From contig CAMXOH010000004.1 of the NCBI GenBank assembly GCA_947245485.1, forward strand, positions 1-44,587: a stretch of DNA of 44,587 nt. Reading direction: 5' to 3'. Within the stretch, counting starts at the first letter, position 1, and every line of letters begins with the position of its first letter. Under the pieces are notes generated by a model. That model was not told the origin of the DNA. It worked only from the letters and a program-made list of their open reading frames with translations, and made no database searches. The position numbers and the translations under genes are program-made. The stretch comes from an uncultured Clostridia bacterium. Lineage in GTDB: Bacteria > Bacillota > Clostridia > Christensenellales > Borkfalkiaceae. Shown here in pieces: positions 13,701-19,530 of this stretch.

Positions 13701-14283
13701 CGCTCGTCTTGCTCGAATAATAATCTATCCATTCCGTCTGCAAGCCAACAAGATAACTGTAAGAGCTTACTTCGTCGGGAGGAATAAACCAGTCCTCGTC
13801 TTCGACGGAACCGTCGTTACTGTAAATTTCGCCCTTTGAATAGGACTCAACGAACGTATTTACAGTTTGTATTAACTCCTCGGGATAGTTTTCTGCGTCT
13901 TCGCGTATAAGGCGCGAGGGGATTTCATAGACGTGCGCGAAAAGTTCGAGTACTTCCAATGAAATACCCGTGCGCTCCGACGCGGCGAGAAGTTCGCCTT
14001 CGTCATAAGTTTCGTCGTATTCGGGTTCTTCCGCTACGTCCTCTTCTTGGGTTCCGTCCGCGGTTTCGCCGTTATTCCCTTCGTCTTCCGTCAGGATAGC
14101 ATTTCCCGACTTCTGCTCTTCTCCGTCTTGCGCGCCGTCCTCAACCGCCTGAACGGAAGTTTCGGTTTGAGCGTATGCGCCGACTGACGTGCTCTTGAAA
14201 AGCACGCCTACGACAGCCGCTGCAAATGCGCAGAATAGCGTCAGGAAAATAATCAATAATTTTTTAGTACCCGTAATTTTCAT
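1738..14283 (-). CDS. Giant secreted/surface protein of tandem Ig-like (MBG/YDG-type) modules
   Basis: A 4181-residue reading frame. Residues 1-38 are a signal peptide (KK, hydrophobic core, cleavage after AYA). Residues 40-100 are an acidic low-complexity linker. Residues about 100-420 form a Trp/Tyr-rich domain I do not recognise. From about 430 to the end run roughly thirty beta-sandwich modules of 100-150 residues. Each has an early YTG/YDG/YNG signature, a central AGTYTI-V-L strand, and W-DGT before the last strand, resembling the MBG/YDG modules of Bacillota surface proteins. Such proteins act outside the cell as adhesins or stalks; no ligand can be read here. The last 15 residues (from RERALTPSS) are out of character and result from the frameshift at 1782-1791, so the intact protein would exceed 4770 residues. 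The start is supported by GAGAGG 6 bases before ATG and a consensus promoter about 100 bp upstream. It is a single-gene unit as far as the window shows. No LPXTG motif or anchor is seen in this part. Confidence 0.9.
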   Translation of the reverse strand: MKITGTKKLLIIFLTLFCAFAAAVVGVLFKSTSVGAYAQTETSVQAVEDGAQDGEEQKSGNAILTEDEGNNGETADGTQEEDVAEEPEYDETYDEGELLAASERTGISLEVLELFAHVYEIPSRLIREDAENYPEELIQTVNTFVESYSKGEIYSNDGSVEDEDWFIPPDEVSSYSYLVGLQTEWIDYYSSKTSVTTDDRYWGVSGFTMGNYWRHSPPRNTSAGEHFYYTWAWVDEGEDYEFGLKSHCAYSWVRTYAQDAGAFFNQYLKGFWFTADSSAAGGYVGSDPDSTSYNQYLEDYYTDIAPSTAYMKSTTHPGTITSGSSGVIGTNYTNSGDGYDIKMKISADAPTGVYKMRFYAFHNSTSYWITTYAHLRGTSNTSGSWDWGPCNSAFGDTSTSYYCDYIVVLRRMPTSELEVELDSINVSNDRLSKTEEYTGEPLTISLANDWGPGLINYSLFTSVTDPVTGAVTVQPATSTDIWLESRPQLGSGTKGLMTFKAKEVGEYIIRVRSFRYDSSTGTDEWLGGSTQELEFKFIITPIYIQKPSLLEEAGVNGNTKYVNDTGQTQYIYIHPILEPYLVVTADQGMTMNPYSEDGMFTCSATQQGTYKITVSIRYPANIFWDNDNDPPSQEDLYFYFTIGPQLIDVPDIIDDGGITGNRKQVVYSGTTQTMSFMPVRDNQVSASAESLTFKTTGAYNTVTPENPNAGPDVTTSIASNTLAVVAQNADVYYIYLKPINGYGWKDTTGMTILPDPNITDPALQTLVFEFEITPMEITAPYLEHEGQVTDYVEVTYGGELDENGKTWVQRLYFYNCREERVNYKTMSLSKVDWGDELLILSGRGAGEYEVTFECRRNYKWADGVTPPVVRLKINRLAVDKPYLITDDGDTTPDIKYGTNSKTVPFDFKNHFISMMAGNSAAMNAEYDQTLAREWDNSTGKLTLTGLNAGTYTIGLKPSNNYCWKGDNPYDTIYFTFKITPIGIKALNYYYYNPNQGKYQEVWQSDTDGWLNVSPQYGGGEHFVRIGDGSDDAQTGFNSQWHFYTIVNAEGAEIENPASKGIHVTTGQGYVQVSVTEADTYYIRISLRQDNYAWNRWDSVLGDYVATDANSIIYKITVTQQDIDAPTLDKDGSHSVNPDVPVTVTDTGAHGSGIYAVYWESEFILSISLKYKFFDFIKVEYDEDKVKYLDWTSEGLLTFSAQVRGTHKIKLTVKDPNYSWGEEGVTEYVFVIHVAASPVSGLNFNYWNEESEEYERIGDDDLLGGATLVKNDAEFNEKDKKIKVERFPTTNMAIIQTGFAAQFNVKIEGKTFNGDVITDGVSAVYSVDDGQDDTYVEFKVLHAGQYTITIWPKEDYCWKNSATTEDVTPVTFKLTVQKLKVELPVVSAIPGESTDGIDQEHSTKTTSYNPAEDQTLTIMLGEYCNAFVINDWFSTDSNISVTPGYGANGTAGNTGKGYDLVNTGTDETPVWFMTVKAKDTADYKLNIALSDTNDYVWNITAAEVTYNLSIKPLKVKRPEAYIVNSGTAFSDVKKGAVLNANNDFAASVTYDGNAHVLYLLGEDGDNFDAIKLGAVHVSYTATTNNGVSSVNPGLVYIPTGANPQPTEIAYTDTDIENGGYVAYTLNATYVNVFTVTVSFKDKNYLWADGDGLGTRSYEYSIISRTLDLPQIEGEEGQQLVDDTYTKQFEYSAGENFSITVGKLDADNKNGAQLGDFVGMSANGAAVYKFVTVSVSGLATAGYTSFTVNPNRGADGTWEFTMETTGDEAMASREYVVQLDLDPANESWRTGGSGVDTATKYYRIKINKRAVLAPSIIGATVTTDRDKHVTYNGLTWADILQLKDVDADYMSYTLADSVTMSDVYNADNDNKLSVSINSNPNTTPYTIGANAGTYTVTVSLSDTNNLMWKDGTDTPIEYNLIIDPIKVATPEIYIPSGSTAGAEGVVGLTKTVTYDVVGGNSHVLSIKNLWYDNATWRWMNWSVVSADSFNNNNVGTYDADFFIREKPSYNPADGTYDKSDSQYNGDYDAFNMGLYELEAKNAGKYILRVSLTQNAVWSNGSSDDLEVTLIIEKYQYDTPYIVVDNADNDKQISGTTKTYTYAINPLTGDKVVRNIDIYTALDDTVMTQGALTNNLTDLNLLDPDNTSGDNLYMYEAADAGTYTITYELVDPDNTRWKFADVATMTFTLQINVLELYNPVATNEYLLTNESLTTDTSNSPGKQTTTLTVEYDTKEHSVLITNWLNSNYMTYDPAVDGSTADGHAYYVNYYDIASATATHMTVGSVYGDTYDGPRKNNLLSNKISTDFLVFKAEAIPDTYTITFSLTDDVNMRWKDGTTDELEFVIKIEKMVHDSPRITQGTSNTLEYAGGYVYFQISNVYNGIKDKDDYDAGIVTSTAYEGYTVTGPAGVNVEHCEESWYNGVLTLKFSEIGDYTVTVNIKNEVLDWTSWQNGSTSDSFTFHVIQRHVDVAFEYRSYDQETDTALQRGSTEWSISTQSYVVVRVSNLVKNMLGSLDAILDMDVYFMSAGNTARLGLEPLSRTSWTVLYYEQPAEQDDGTYTVSYAYHQIPYGYDSAGNQKIYRGNYSIYGAQTNSSSSNYTLNITSRNFKIIADPAPFKESMLIWGYSKTSDAAGTWTAADVGLGADANHPFVVPYLEGETYTFTAYINEEGKKGPDGTLYELDFNTALNNWWVDFGGYTGDTSASIANSEFNTANPDTYAVNLTLNALDSSRYSYGTNGSKTITFYFKIEQAKYDLSGFAWDYRDTNPFTFDGTIKYVGIDASTNPYNQLSMSYPADSSYVINAQTYAGQYVTKVTFSNANINYKTPVMGDESTYDGTFQWLCNWEIQKQKIDVFWLQGSSSSDGSEVKQQPVLGAYAHLVNYNYWKWDQTLNGGAGDWVYLTSGSLDRVPGKAARFKVEAYLKYNNPQNPSTVINPNEPANNYELVFINGDVNPTEIVYSGAEDMVIFNQITIEGTRENSFEYTGNPFNAEVSIISDTSGGLIDDTNLVLNYYVAGSTVPLASAPSAIGNYEVRVKLVYNDNSGVDFYLSESVYSYSIVKAKFKPEEFEWHYEHQDAATGEMVTAVYDKTQGKWINSVTGAAVTFVYDGNSHKVYLKSSYVDAGQLTISQPALKVDAEQDIVSTAMFSFNSNYWENPTLDPTFTANVMTWTIEKAELDMSVVEWDYENDYVYTLINGVEQPFSAELNDKVPTYLKSKIEFKTTHNGDETDNSQKKVGSYKTVATIDYADIDFDNYKFGSNFGIWSVSTTLEGTDTVTRLSATLDWEVQLKVIDLPEADSSLWSEFDGNIHNLINVFNLDVDWAEYFDITVNYTAIDDVNGENTSEYDGSLMYGHKYMAYNAGTYALNLSIKSGINNGPEDTNVVWRVPVPGGADQLVAGDRTVSHTINKKAMYVINWVRNDESSTIVLSGGVSASKFIDYVFYKDDYGDYVGDDAALAANKTDINAVLEAAEGSHFSIVPVIKDAYSGNITLSFAVTGEGGEYVYFTIPSYSDRGYVQVQSKPSIYGYISNGQTYYFDNDMLAEDHVYVIYNGGPIEFLVENTSYVSVWGGDELTQSDAGTYSITYVLKQGPVDDNGKATIYYWGTRTDGTYDRSAVELKFEIKYLMIELPEIAESIEYTGSEINILKNAFASPADYEAWLAKYEQYLNISGNTATRIGDYKLYLQIKDEYSNTVRFDDGTTLEDGTLVGTVQTFSPKWTITPIKLVAPTKNDTVTLVYDGEQHTVYEVLIGYDKDKPEDYLLWLMRNVNLAIEGSRSVDANSNLKAVFSLLNSNYMWVNLDGTPYTGSDVITIVWAIEQCPIDLSGVEWDYDADKPFVYTIENGQPKVQRVSLKNLPEILQPYVRYTTGGLATNGMSAVGEYTTTFSLNVSAVLDPRNYKVTGLPEGIESLTWKIVEHGFNPPANTGDWAHFDGSFHDLMQLLGYPEGWENYFDVIVEYCEELGGEYKVLDPFIDINAENNFSIYNGYKNGSYRLTVKIKTELASSGLIFWNVADGETALPQYVEEIIIDKMSVSVTGWNENEDQSTVILGETLTEEELKMFDYVVYVSDDDTKTPVSHENIEGGVQYTVEFFVKESYKFGIILEGNLKYTFGVYNYGEQPMVWVPRPYLVSNSEVFNGEEQTFKIAGWGESNGTNGYYTLTARRERALTPSSDSDSLRRT
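1782..1791 (-). repeat. (AG)5 dinucleotide tract at the frameshift in the giant gene
   Basis: On the minus strand the coding sequence holds five AG units between GC and C. With five units the frame runs on for 15 more codons of non-module sequence to a stop at 1738-1740. With four units (2 bp fewer) it reads Arg-Arg-Glu-Ser-Leu-Asn and continues in the open downstream frame. The tract is thus the exact point at which gain or loss of one unit breaks or restores the gene. Five units is short for a contingency locus, and an assembly or read error is the alternative. Confidence 0.8.
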
Positions 14284-14386
14284 ACCGTACCTCTCTTGTG
14301 ATTTTTTTTGGATTTATACGCATTTTTGCCCTATTTTTCTTTCAGAGGGCAGTATCGCATATTAAAATCCTATTCTATCATCGCTT

Positions 14387-14415
14387 ATTATAGCATACGC
14401 CGCAACTATTGTCAA
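14387..14415 (-). promoter_or_regulatory. Sigma-A promoter of the giant repeat-protein gene
   Basis: Both hexamers match the vegetative consensus: TTGACA (410-415 of this kilobase, read on the minus strand) and TATAAT (387-392), with a 17-bp spacer. The expected transcript begins near 14380, leaving an untranslated leader of about 97 bases before the ATG at 14283. The leader has no long stem that I can see. Confidence 0.85.
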
Positions 14416-14612
14416 CGTTTAATCGTCATTTATTATTTCACCCTTATATGTTCACACCTAACAGTTTTTGCCATTTCCGTTAATTCGCTTTTTCCCCGTT
14501 TTGTTCCTGTTCCGCAACCGATTTGTGCGCCGTTTTTACTCCACGAAACAACCTGTTTATCACGCTTTTTCGCTAAACATTTCACCCCGAACTCTACGCC
14601 CTAGCCGAATAC
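14416..14612. other. AT-rich intergenic stretch without visible feature
   Basis: Between the giant gene's promoter and the palindromic repeat cluster I see no gene, RNA or strong hairpin. The short open frames here lack ribosome sites and recognisable protein character. Confidence 0.5.
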
Positions 14613-14690
14613 CCGTCATTGCGAGGGAGCAACGCGAACGCGGCAATCCGGTCCGTCATTGCGAGCCAACTTGTTGGCGCGGCAATCCGG
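14613..14690. repeat. Two direct copies of a dispersed CGTCATTGCGAG...GGCAATCC repeat
   Basis: Copy 1 (14613-14650) and copy 2 (14654-14690) both start CCGTCATTGCGAG and end GCGGCAATCCG. Between these ends they differ: copy 2 has the small hairpin GCCAAC-TT-GTTGGC, copy 1 has GGAGCAACGCGAAC. This is the type of short intergenic repeat, often found in both orientations, that occurs many times in some bacterial genomes. It lies in the gap between two convergently ordered transcription ends and starts, outside all genes. Confidence 0.8.
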
Positions 14691-14726
14691 ACGTTAAAGC
14701 ATTATTTCTACGTAACAAACACTTTT

Positions 14727-14820
14727 CCCGTCATTGCGAGGGAGCAACGCGAACGCGGCAATCCAGTCATTTTGTTCGTCTTTTCCGCATTGCTTCGTCT
14801 CCTACGGCTCGCAATGACGG
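14727..14820. repeat. Inverted pair of the CGTCATTGCGAG repeat (REP/MITE-like palindromic unit)
   Basis: A third copy (14727-14765, nearly identical to copy 1) faces an inverted copy (14785-14820). The about 94-bp unit therefore begins CCCGTCATTGCGAG and ends CTCGCAATGACGG. Inverted ends around a short non-coding core are typical of REP-type or MITE-like elements mobilised in trans. I see no flanking target duplication that I can be sure of. Confidence 0.75.
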
Positions 14821-14835
14821 TTCGGATATAATAGC

Positions 14836-14868
14836 GAAAAAGAACGCGGTTTAAAACCGCGTTCTTTC
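14836..14868 (-). terminator. Rho-independent terminator after the pair A operon
   Basis: A near-perfect stem AAAGAACGCGGT / ACCGCGTTCTTT with a small A/T loop lies 9 bases past the TAA at 14877. On the minus strand it is followed by a T-rich run (TTCTTTTTCG). It ends the transcript from the promoter at 26432-26460. Confidence 0.85.
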
Positions 14869-14876
14869 TTAATTTG

Positions 14877-17800
14877 TTATTTGTTGCCGTTATAGTCGTC
14901 ATAGAAGCCGTCGATGTCGTAAAAATCGTTACCGCTATCGATTATAGTCTGCGCGGGGGGAACGTTTTTCGTCTTATCGACGCGCGTCGTGGTAGTCGTA
15001 GTGGTAGTCATTACCGAATCGGGCGGACAATCGGGCGTAGACGGAGCGGTAACAGGCTGAGGCTGTTGCGCGTATCTGTAATTAGACGCGTCCGCTTCAA
15101 TCACTTTCTTTTTTTTTACAGGTTCTTCCTGCACGCCCGTATTTATGATTATGGGTTGAACCTGCGGCGAAGGCAACTGCTGCGCCTGAGGCTGTACGGG
15201 GGGTACGGGTTGCCCGTAAGGGTTCATTCCATAAGGCTGCCCGTAAGGATTCATTCCGTAAGGCTGCCCGTAAGGGTTCATTCCGTAAGGCTGATTGTAA
15301 GGATTTTGCTGATTCTGATTGGAATTCTGGTCCGCGCGCATTCTGATAAATTCGTTCGCCATCTTCATAGCGCTCGCTTCCTGCGCCGCCTGCATCTTAA
15401 CCGCGGCTATTTCCTGCTGCGCGCGGCTCGCTTCCTGCGCGGCGCGTTGGTTTGCCGCCGCTATTTCCGCCTGCGCACGGTTTGCTTCCTGCGCGGCGCG
15501 CTGGTCTGCGCGCATCTTTTCAAGCTCTACTTCCATCTTCATCATTGCAAGATTTCCGTTGTCCTGCTGTTGCTGTTGCATAGGCATTCCGTATGGAGGC
15601 ATACCGTACGGGTTCATTCCGTAAGGGGGCATACCGTACGGGTTCATTCCGTAAGGTTGCGGCGCCTGCTGGTGAGCGGCAAATTCGGCTTTCATACGCG
15701 CTATTTCCGCTTCCGCGCGCGCCTTTTCTATTTCTTGCTGAGCCTGCATTCTGAGGCGCTCGGCTTCGAGTTCCGCGCGCGCCTTTGCAAGCTCTATTTC
15801 TACTTTGGCTTTTATAAGCTCGTTATTGTCCGCCTGAATCTGCGTATTCGCGGGCGACGATGCGATTTGCGCTTTGAGCCGCTGAATTTCGGCTTCCGCG
15901 CGCGCCCTTTCGATTTCCTGCTGAGCCTGCGCCCTTGCGCGCTCTGCTTCCATTTCCGCTCTTACGCGGGCAAGCTCTATTTCTACCTGTGCCCTTATAA
16001 GGTCGCTGTTGTCTTTGCCCTGCGACGTAGGGGTTGATGCAAATGCGTCTGCTCTCATTTTCGCTATCTCCGCTTCGGCTTTTACTTTGTCGATTTCAGC
16101 TTGCGCTTGCGCTTTTACGCGCTCGGCTTCCATTTGCGCTCTTGCCATTGCAAGCTCGGCGTCGACTTTCGCCTTTATAAGTTCCGCGCTGTCCTGAGAA
16201 GTTTCGGCAGGTTTAGAAGCAAGCGCTTCCGCTTTGAGCCGCGCTATTTCCGCTTCCGCTTTCATTCGTTCGATTTCCGACTGAGCCTGTGCTTTTGCGC
16301 GTTCCGCTTCCATTTCCGCCCTCGCTTTTGCAAGCTCGGCTTCCACCCTCGCCCTTATAACTTCGTCGTTATCCACGGGTTGAGGCTGTACGCCCGCCTG
16401 CTGTTGCATACTTGCGCGCGCCGCTTCGAGTTCCGCCTTGACTTTTGCAAGTTCGGCATCCGCTTTCGCGCGCTCTATATCGTTCTTAGCCTGAGCTTTC
16501 GCAAGCTCTGCTTCCATTTGCGCCTTTACAAGCGCCGAATTGTCAAACTGCGGTGCGTGCTGTTGCATAGCCTGCTGTTGCATAGCTTGCTGACTGCGTG
16601 CCGCGTCGAGTTCCGCTTTGATTTTCGCAAGTTCCGCGTCCGCTCTCGCGCGCTCTACGTCGCTCTTAGCCTGAGCTTTCGCAAGTTCTGCTTCTACTTT
16701 CGCTTTTACAAGCGCCTCGGTATCCTGCTGTGCGGGTTGCTGTGCCGCCTGCTGTTGCATACTCGCGCGCGCCGCGTCGAGTTCCGCTTTGATTTTCGCA
16801 AGCTCCGCGTCGGCTCTCGCGCGTTCAACTTCGTTCTTAGCCTGCGCTTTTGCGAGCTCCGCCTCGACTTTCGCTTTTACGAGCGCTTCGGTATCCTGCT
16901 GTGCGGGTTGCTGTGCCGCCTGCTGTTGCATGCTTGCGCGCGCCGCGTCGAGTTCCGCTTTTATTTTCGCAAGCTCCGCATCCGCTCTCGCGCGTTCGAC
17001 TTCGCTCTTAGCCTGCGCTTTCGCGAGTTCCGCTTCGACTTTGGCTTTGACGAGCGCTTCGGTATCCTGCTGTGCGGGTTGTTGCGCCGCCTGCGGCTGA
17101 GGTGTACTGCGCGCCGCCGCGACTTCCGCTTTGAGTTTTGCTATTTCGGCTTCTGCGGTTATTCTGTTGATTTCCGCCTGCGCCGCCGCTTTACTGCGCT
17201 CCGCTTCCATTTCCGCTCTTGCTTTTGCGAGTTCGGCTTCTACCTGCGCTTTTACAAGCGCGGAGTTATCGAACTGCGGCTGAACCTGAACGGGGTTCGC
17301 GGCGATTTGCGCTTTAAGCCGCTGAATTTCGGCTTCCGACTTCGCCTTGTCTATTTCCTGCTGAGCCTGAACTTTTGCGCGTTCCGCCTGCATTTCCGCG
17401 CGTGCGCGGGCAACCTCCCTTTCTATGCGCGCCCTGACTTCGTTGGGGTCCGCCTGCTGTCCTTCGGGTTTGGTTGCCATTGCCTGTTGAGCTTTGAGCC
17501 TTGCGATTTCGGCTTCCGCTCTCGCTCTCTCTATTTCCTGCTGTGCCTGCGCTCTTGCGCGTTCGGCTTCCATTTCCGCGCGGGCGCGGGCGAGTTCCGC
17601 CTCTACCTGCGCTTTTACAAGGTCTCCATTGTCCGCTTTTGCCGGTTGCGCCGCCATTGCCTGCGCTTTGAGCCTTGCGATTTCCGCTTCGGCTTTCGCT
17701 CTCTCTATTTCCTGCTGTGCCTTCGCCTTTGCGCGTTCAGCTTCCATTTCGGCGCGGGCGCGGGCGAGTTCCGCCTCTACCTGCGCTTTTACAAGCGCGC

Positions 17801-19517
17801 CGCTGTCGGTATGAGCCGCCGCTTGGGGTTGACTGCGCGCCGCTTCGAGCTCGGCTTTAATTCTTGCAAGTTCCGCGTCGGCTTTCGCTCGTTCTATTTC
17901 GTTCTTTGCCTGCGCCTTTGCGAGTTCCGCTTCCATCTGCGCTTTGACGAGCGCGGAATTGTCGAACTGCGGGTGCATAGGCTGACGGCTTCGCGCCGCA
18001 AGCTCCGCTCTGATTTTCGCAAGTTCGGCGTCCGCCCTTGCGCGTTCGATTTCGTTCTTTGCCTGCGCCTTTGCGAGTTCCGCTTCCATCTGCGCCTTGA
18101 TAAGCGCGGAATTGTCGGATTGGGGCGCGGGTACAGCGTTCTGCTGATTGCGCGCCGCTTCGAGTTCGGCTTTGATTCTCGCGAGTTCGGCATCCGCTTT
18201 CGCGCGTTCAATATCGTTCTTAGCCTGCGCTTTTGCAAATTCGGCTTCCATCTGCGCCTTTATGAGCGCGGAATTGTCAACCTGCGGCGCGCGGGGTTGC
18301 ATAGCCTGCTGACGCGCGGCAAGCATTGCGTTGAGCCTTGCGATTTCCGCTTCGGCTTTCGCGCGCTGTTTGTCGTTTTTAGCCTGCTCCGCCGCAAGTT
18401 CCGCCCTGTGTCTTTCTTCGAGAATGCGCTGACGCTCCGCTTCGAGCTGTCTTGACTGCATAACCGCGCTGTTGTCCGCGTGAACCGCGGGCTGTTGCGC
18501 CGCCAACTGCGCCGCTTGCTGTGCGCGGGCGAGTTCGGATTTAATTCTTTCGAGTTCCGCGTCCGCCTTTGCGCGTTCGATTTCGTTCTTTGCCTGCGTC
18601 TTCGCAAGCTCCGCTTCCATCTGCGCCTTTATGAGCGCGGAATTGTCAACCTGCGGTTGCTGAACTACGGGTTGGCGGTTGCGCGCTGCAAGCATTGCGT
18701 TGAGCCTTGCGATTTCCGCTTCGGCTTTCGCGCGCTGTTTGTCGTTTTTGGCTTGTTCCGCCGCCATTTCCGCTCTGTGTCTTTCTTCGAGAATGCGCTG
18801 ACGCTCCGCCTCTTCCTTTCTACGCGCCGCTTCGTCTTTCTTGGAAAGTTTGGGGTCTGCCGCAAGAGGGGTTGCAGGAGGAACTTCGCCGCGCGCCCTG
18901 TCTTTGCGGTTTGCTTTTTCCGCGCGCGCCGCTTCTTCGCGGAGTCTGCGTATTTCGGCTTCCGCGCGCGCTCTGTCGCGCTCGTTGCGGGCGTTGGCTT
19001 TTGCGAGTTCGGCTTCTACCTGCGCCTTGATAAGCGCGGAGTTATCGGGAGCTTCATGATGAACGACTTTCTTTTCGTTCGCTTCCGCTCTTGCTTTTGC
19101 TATTTCGGCGTCTGCGCGAGCGCGCTCGACTTCCATCTGCGCCTGTGAACGTATGCGTTCGGTTTCGGCTTGCGCCTCCGCCCTCGCCTTTGCTATCTCC
19201 GCGTCGGCTTTGGCGCGCGCAAGCTCGCTGTTATCCTTTTTGACGACTACGCGGGTTCTTTCTTTGACGCGCGTTTTCGTCTTAGCTCCTCGGGGCGCGG
19301 GACGGCGTCCCTTAGGCGGACGGCGCTTTTGGGGCGGGCGTCTCTTTGCCTTGGGCGGATGCGCGTGCGGGTTTTGCGCCCTCTTCTTTTTTATTTTCTT
19401 CGTATAAGTCGCTACGATTAAGAGAACTATAATCAGAAATACCGCGAATACAGCCGCCGCAATTATAACATACGACCAAGGCACGTTATCTGCTATTAAT
19501 TGTTTTATCTTATCCAT
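14877..19517 (-). CDS. Membrane-anchored giant helical-repeat (coiled-coil) protein, partner of surface protein A
   Basis: A 1546-residue protein, not matched to any named family. Residues 1-15 are short and polar, 16-37 are one membrane helix. Residues 40-94 are extremely basic (25 Lys/Arg, one acidic residue; RRPPQKRRPPKGRR-type), which by the positive-inside rule puts the rest in the cytoplasm. Residues about 95-1290 are Ala/Glu/Lys/Arg-rich helical repeats of 45-57 residues with the core KAQMEAELAKAQAKNEIERA, superficially like the TolA stalk. Then follow two low-complexity blocks of MNPYG/MPPYG and NPYGQPYG units, a Gln/Pro-rich stretch, a run of eight Thr, and an acidic Tyr-rich end (DFYDIDGFYDDYNGNK). 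The start is clear: AAGGAG sits 9 bases before ATG and overlaps the stop of the surface gene, with only 13 bp between genes, so translation is likely coupled. A scaffold role under the membrane, bound to the tail of its neighbour, is inference. Confidence 0.9.
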   Translation of the reverse strand: MDKIKQLIADNVPWSYVIIAAAVFAVFLIIVLLIVATYTKKIKKKRAQNPHAHPPKAKRRPPQKRRPPKGRRPAPRGAKTKTRVKERTRVVVKKDNSELARAKADAEIAKARAEAQAETERIRSQAQMEVERARADAEIAKARAEANEKKVVHHEAPDNSALIKAQVEAELAKANARNERDRARAEAEIRRLREEAARAEKANRKDRARGEVPPATPLAADPKLSKKDEAARRKEEAERQRILEERHRAEMAAEQAKNDKQRAKAEAEIARLNAMLAARNRQPVVQQPQVDNSALIKAQMEAELAKTQAKNEIERAKADAELERIKSELARAQQAAQLAAQQPAVHADNSAVMQSRQLEAERQRILEERHRAELAAEQAKNDKQRAKAEAEIARLNAMLAARQQAMQPRAPQVDNSALIKAQMEAEFAKAQAKNDIERAKADAELARIKAELEAARNQQNAVPAPQSDNSALIKAQMEAELAKAQAKNEIERARADAELAKIRAELAARSRQPMHPQFDNSALVKAQMEAELAKAQAKNEIERAKADAELARIKAELEAARSQPQAAAHTDSGALVKAQVEAELARARAEMEAERAKAKAQQEIERAKAEAEIARLKAQAMAAQPAKADNGDLVKAQVEAELARARAEMEAERARAQAQQEIERARAEAEIARLKAQQAMATKPEGQQADPNEVRARIEREVARARAEMQAERAKVQAQQEIDKAKSEAEIQRLKAQIAANPVQVQPQFDNSALVKAQVEAELAKARAEMEAERSKAAAQAEINRITAEAEIAKLKAEVAAARSTPQPQAAQQPAQQDTEALVKAKVEAELAKAQAKSEVERARADAELAKIKAELDAARASMQQQAAQQPAQQDTEALVKAKVEAELAKAQAKNEVERARADAELAKIKAELDAARASMQQQAAQQPAQQDTEALVKAKVEAELAKAQAKSDVERARADAELAKIKAELDAARSQQAMQQQAMQQHAPQFDNSALVKAQMEAELAKAQAKNDIERAKADAELAKVKAELEAARASMQQQAGVQPQPVDNDEVIRARVEAELAKARAEMEAERAKAQAQSEIERMKAEAEIARLKAEALASKPAETSQDSAELIKAKVDAELAMARAQMEAERVKAQAQAEIDKVKAEAEIAKMRADAFASTPTSQGKDNSDLIRAQVEIELARVRAEMEAERARAQAQQEIERARAEAEIQRLKAQIASSPANTQIQADNNELIKAKVEIELAKARAELEAERLRMQAQQEIEKARAEAEIARMKAEFAAHQQAPQPYGMNPYGMPPYGMNPYGMPPYGMPMQQQQQDNGNLAMMKMEVELEKMRADQRAAQEANRAQAEIAAANQRAAQEASRAQQEIAAVKMQAAQEASAMKMANEFIRMRADQNSNQNQQNPYNQPYGMNPYGQPYGMNPYGQPYGMNPYGQPVPPVQPQAQQLPSPQVQPIIINTGVQEEPVKKKKVIEADASNYRYAQQPQPVTAPSTPDCPPDSVMTTTTTTTTRVDKTKNVPPAQTIIDSGNDFYDIDGFYDDYNGNK
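15195..15310 (-). repeat. NPYGQPYGM low-complexity coding repeat
   Basis: The coding sequence repeats a 24-bp unit for MNPYGQPY three to four times near the C terminus of the 1546-residue protein. Tyr/Gly/Gln/Pro-rich tracts like this are usually disordered. Confidence 0.8.
15585..15660 (-). repeat. MNPYGMPPYG low-complexity coding repeat
   Basis: Two copies of MNPYGMPPYG followed by MPMQQQQQ lie in the 1546-residue protein, between two helical blocks. The DNA repeats are recent enough to be nearly identical (ccgtacgggttcattccgta occurs twice on the plus strand). Confidence 0.8.
15661..19235 (-). repeat. Long array of degenerate helical coding repeats (45-57 residues per unit)
   Basis: About 3.5 kb of the 1546-residue gene is made of units built on EAELAKA(Q/R)A...EIERA(K/R)A(D/E)AE(L/I)A(K/R)(I/L)KAE. 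The units are separated by short linkers, many with DNSALIKAQ. One type carries SAVMQSRQLEAERQRILEERHRAE and occurs in two or three places. Such arrays vary in length by recombination. Confidence 0.85.
16580..17095 (-). repeat. Near-identical 171-bp (57-residue) tandem repeats
   Basis: The plus-strand sequence tatcctgctgtgcgggttg occurs at 16721, 16892 and 17063, exactly 171 bp apart. The 57 residues between (TEALVKAKVEAELAKAQAK to MQQQAAQQPAQQD) differ at only one or two positions. The third unit is incomplete and switches to SQQAMQQQAMQQH. These are the youngest duplications in the array. Confidence 0.9.
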
Positions 19518-19530
19518 AGTTTATCACTCC

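Noticed and set aside
14613-14820. CRISPR array
   Set aside because: The repeats occur in both orientations, differ internally and have no regular spacers.
14468-14854. Short plus-strand frames over the palindromic repeat cluster
   Set aside because: They translate the repeats themselves and have no ribosome site or protein character.
16101-18455. A 784-codon open frame on the plus strand
   Set aside because: It is the antisense of the helical-repeat gene. It has no ribosome site and a Phe/Arg-rich composition that mirrors Glu/Ala/Lys codons on the other strand.
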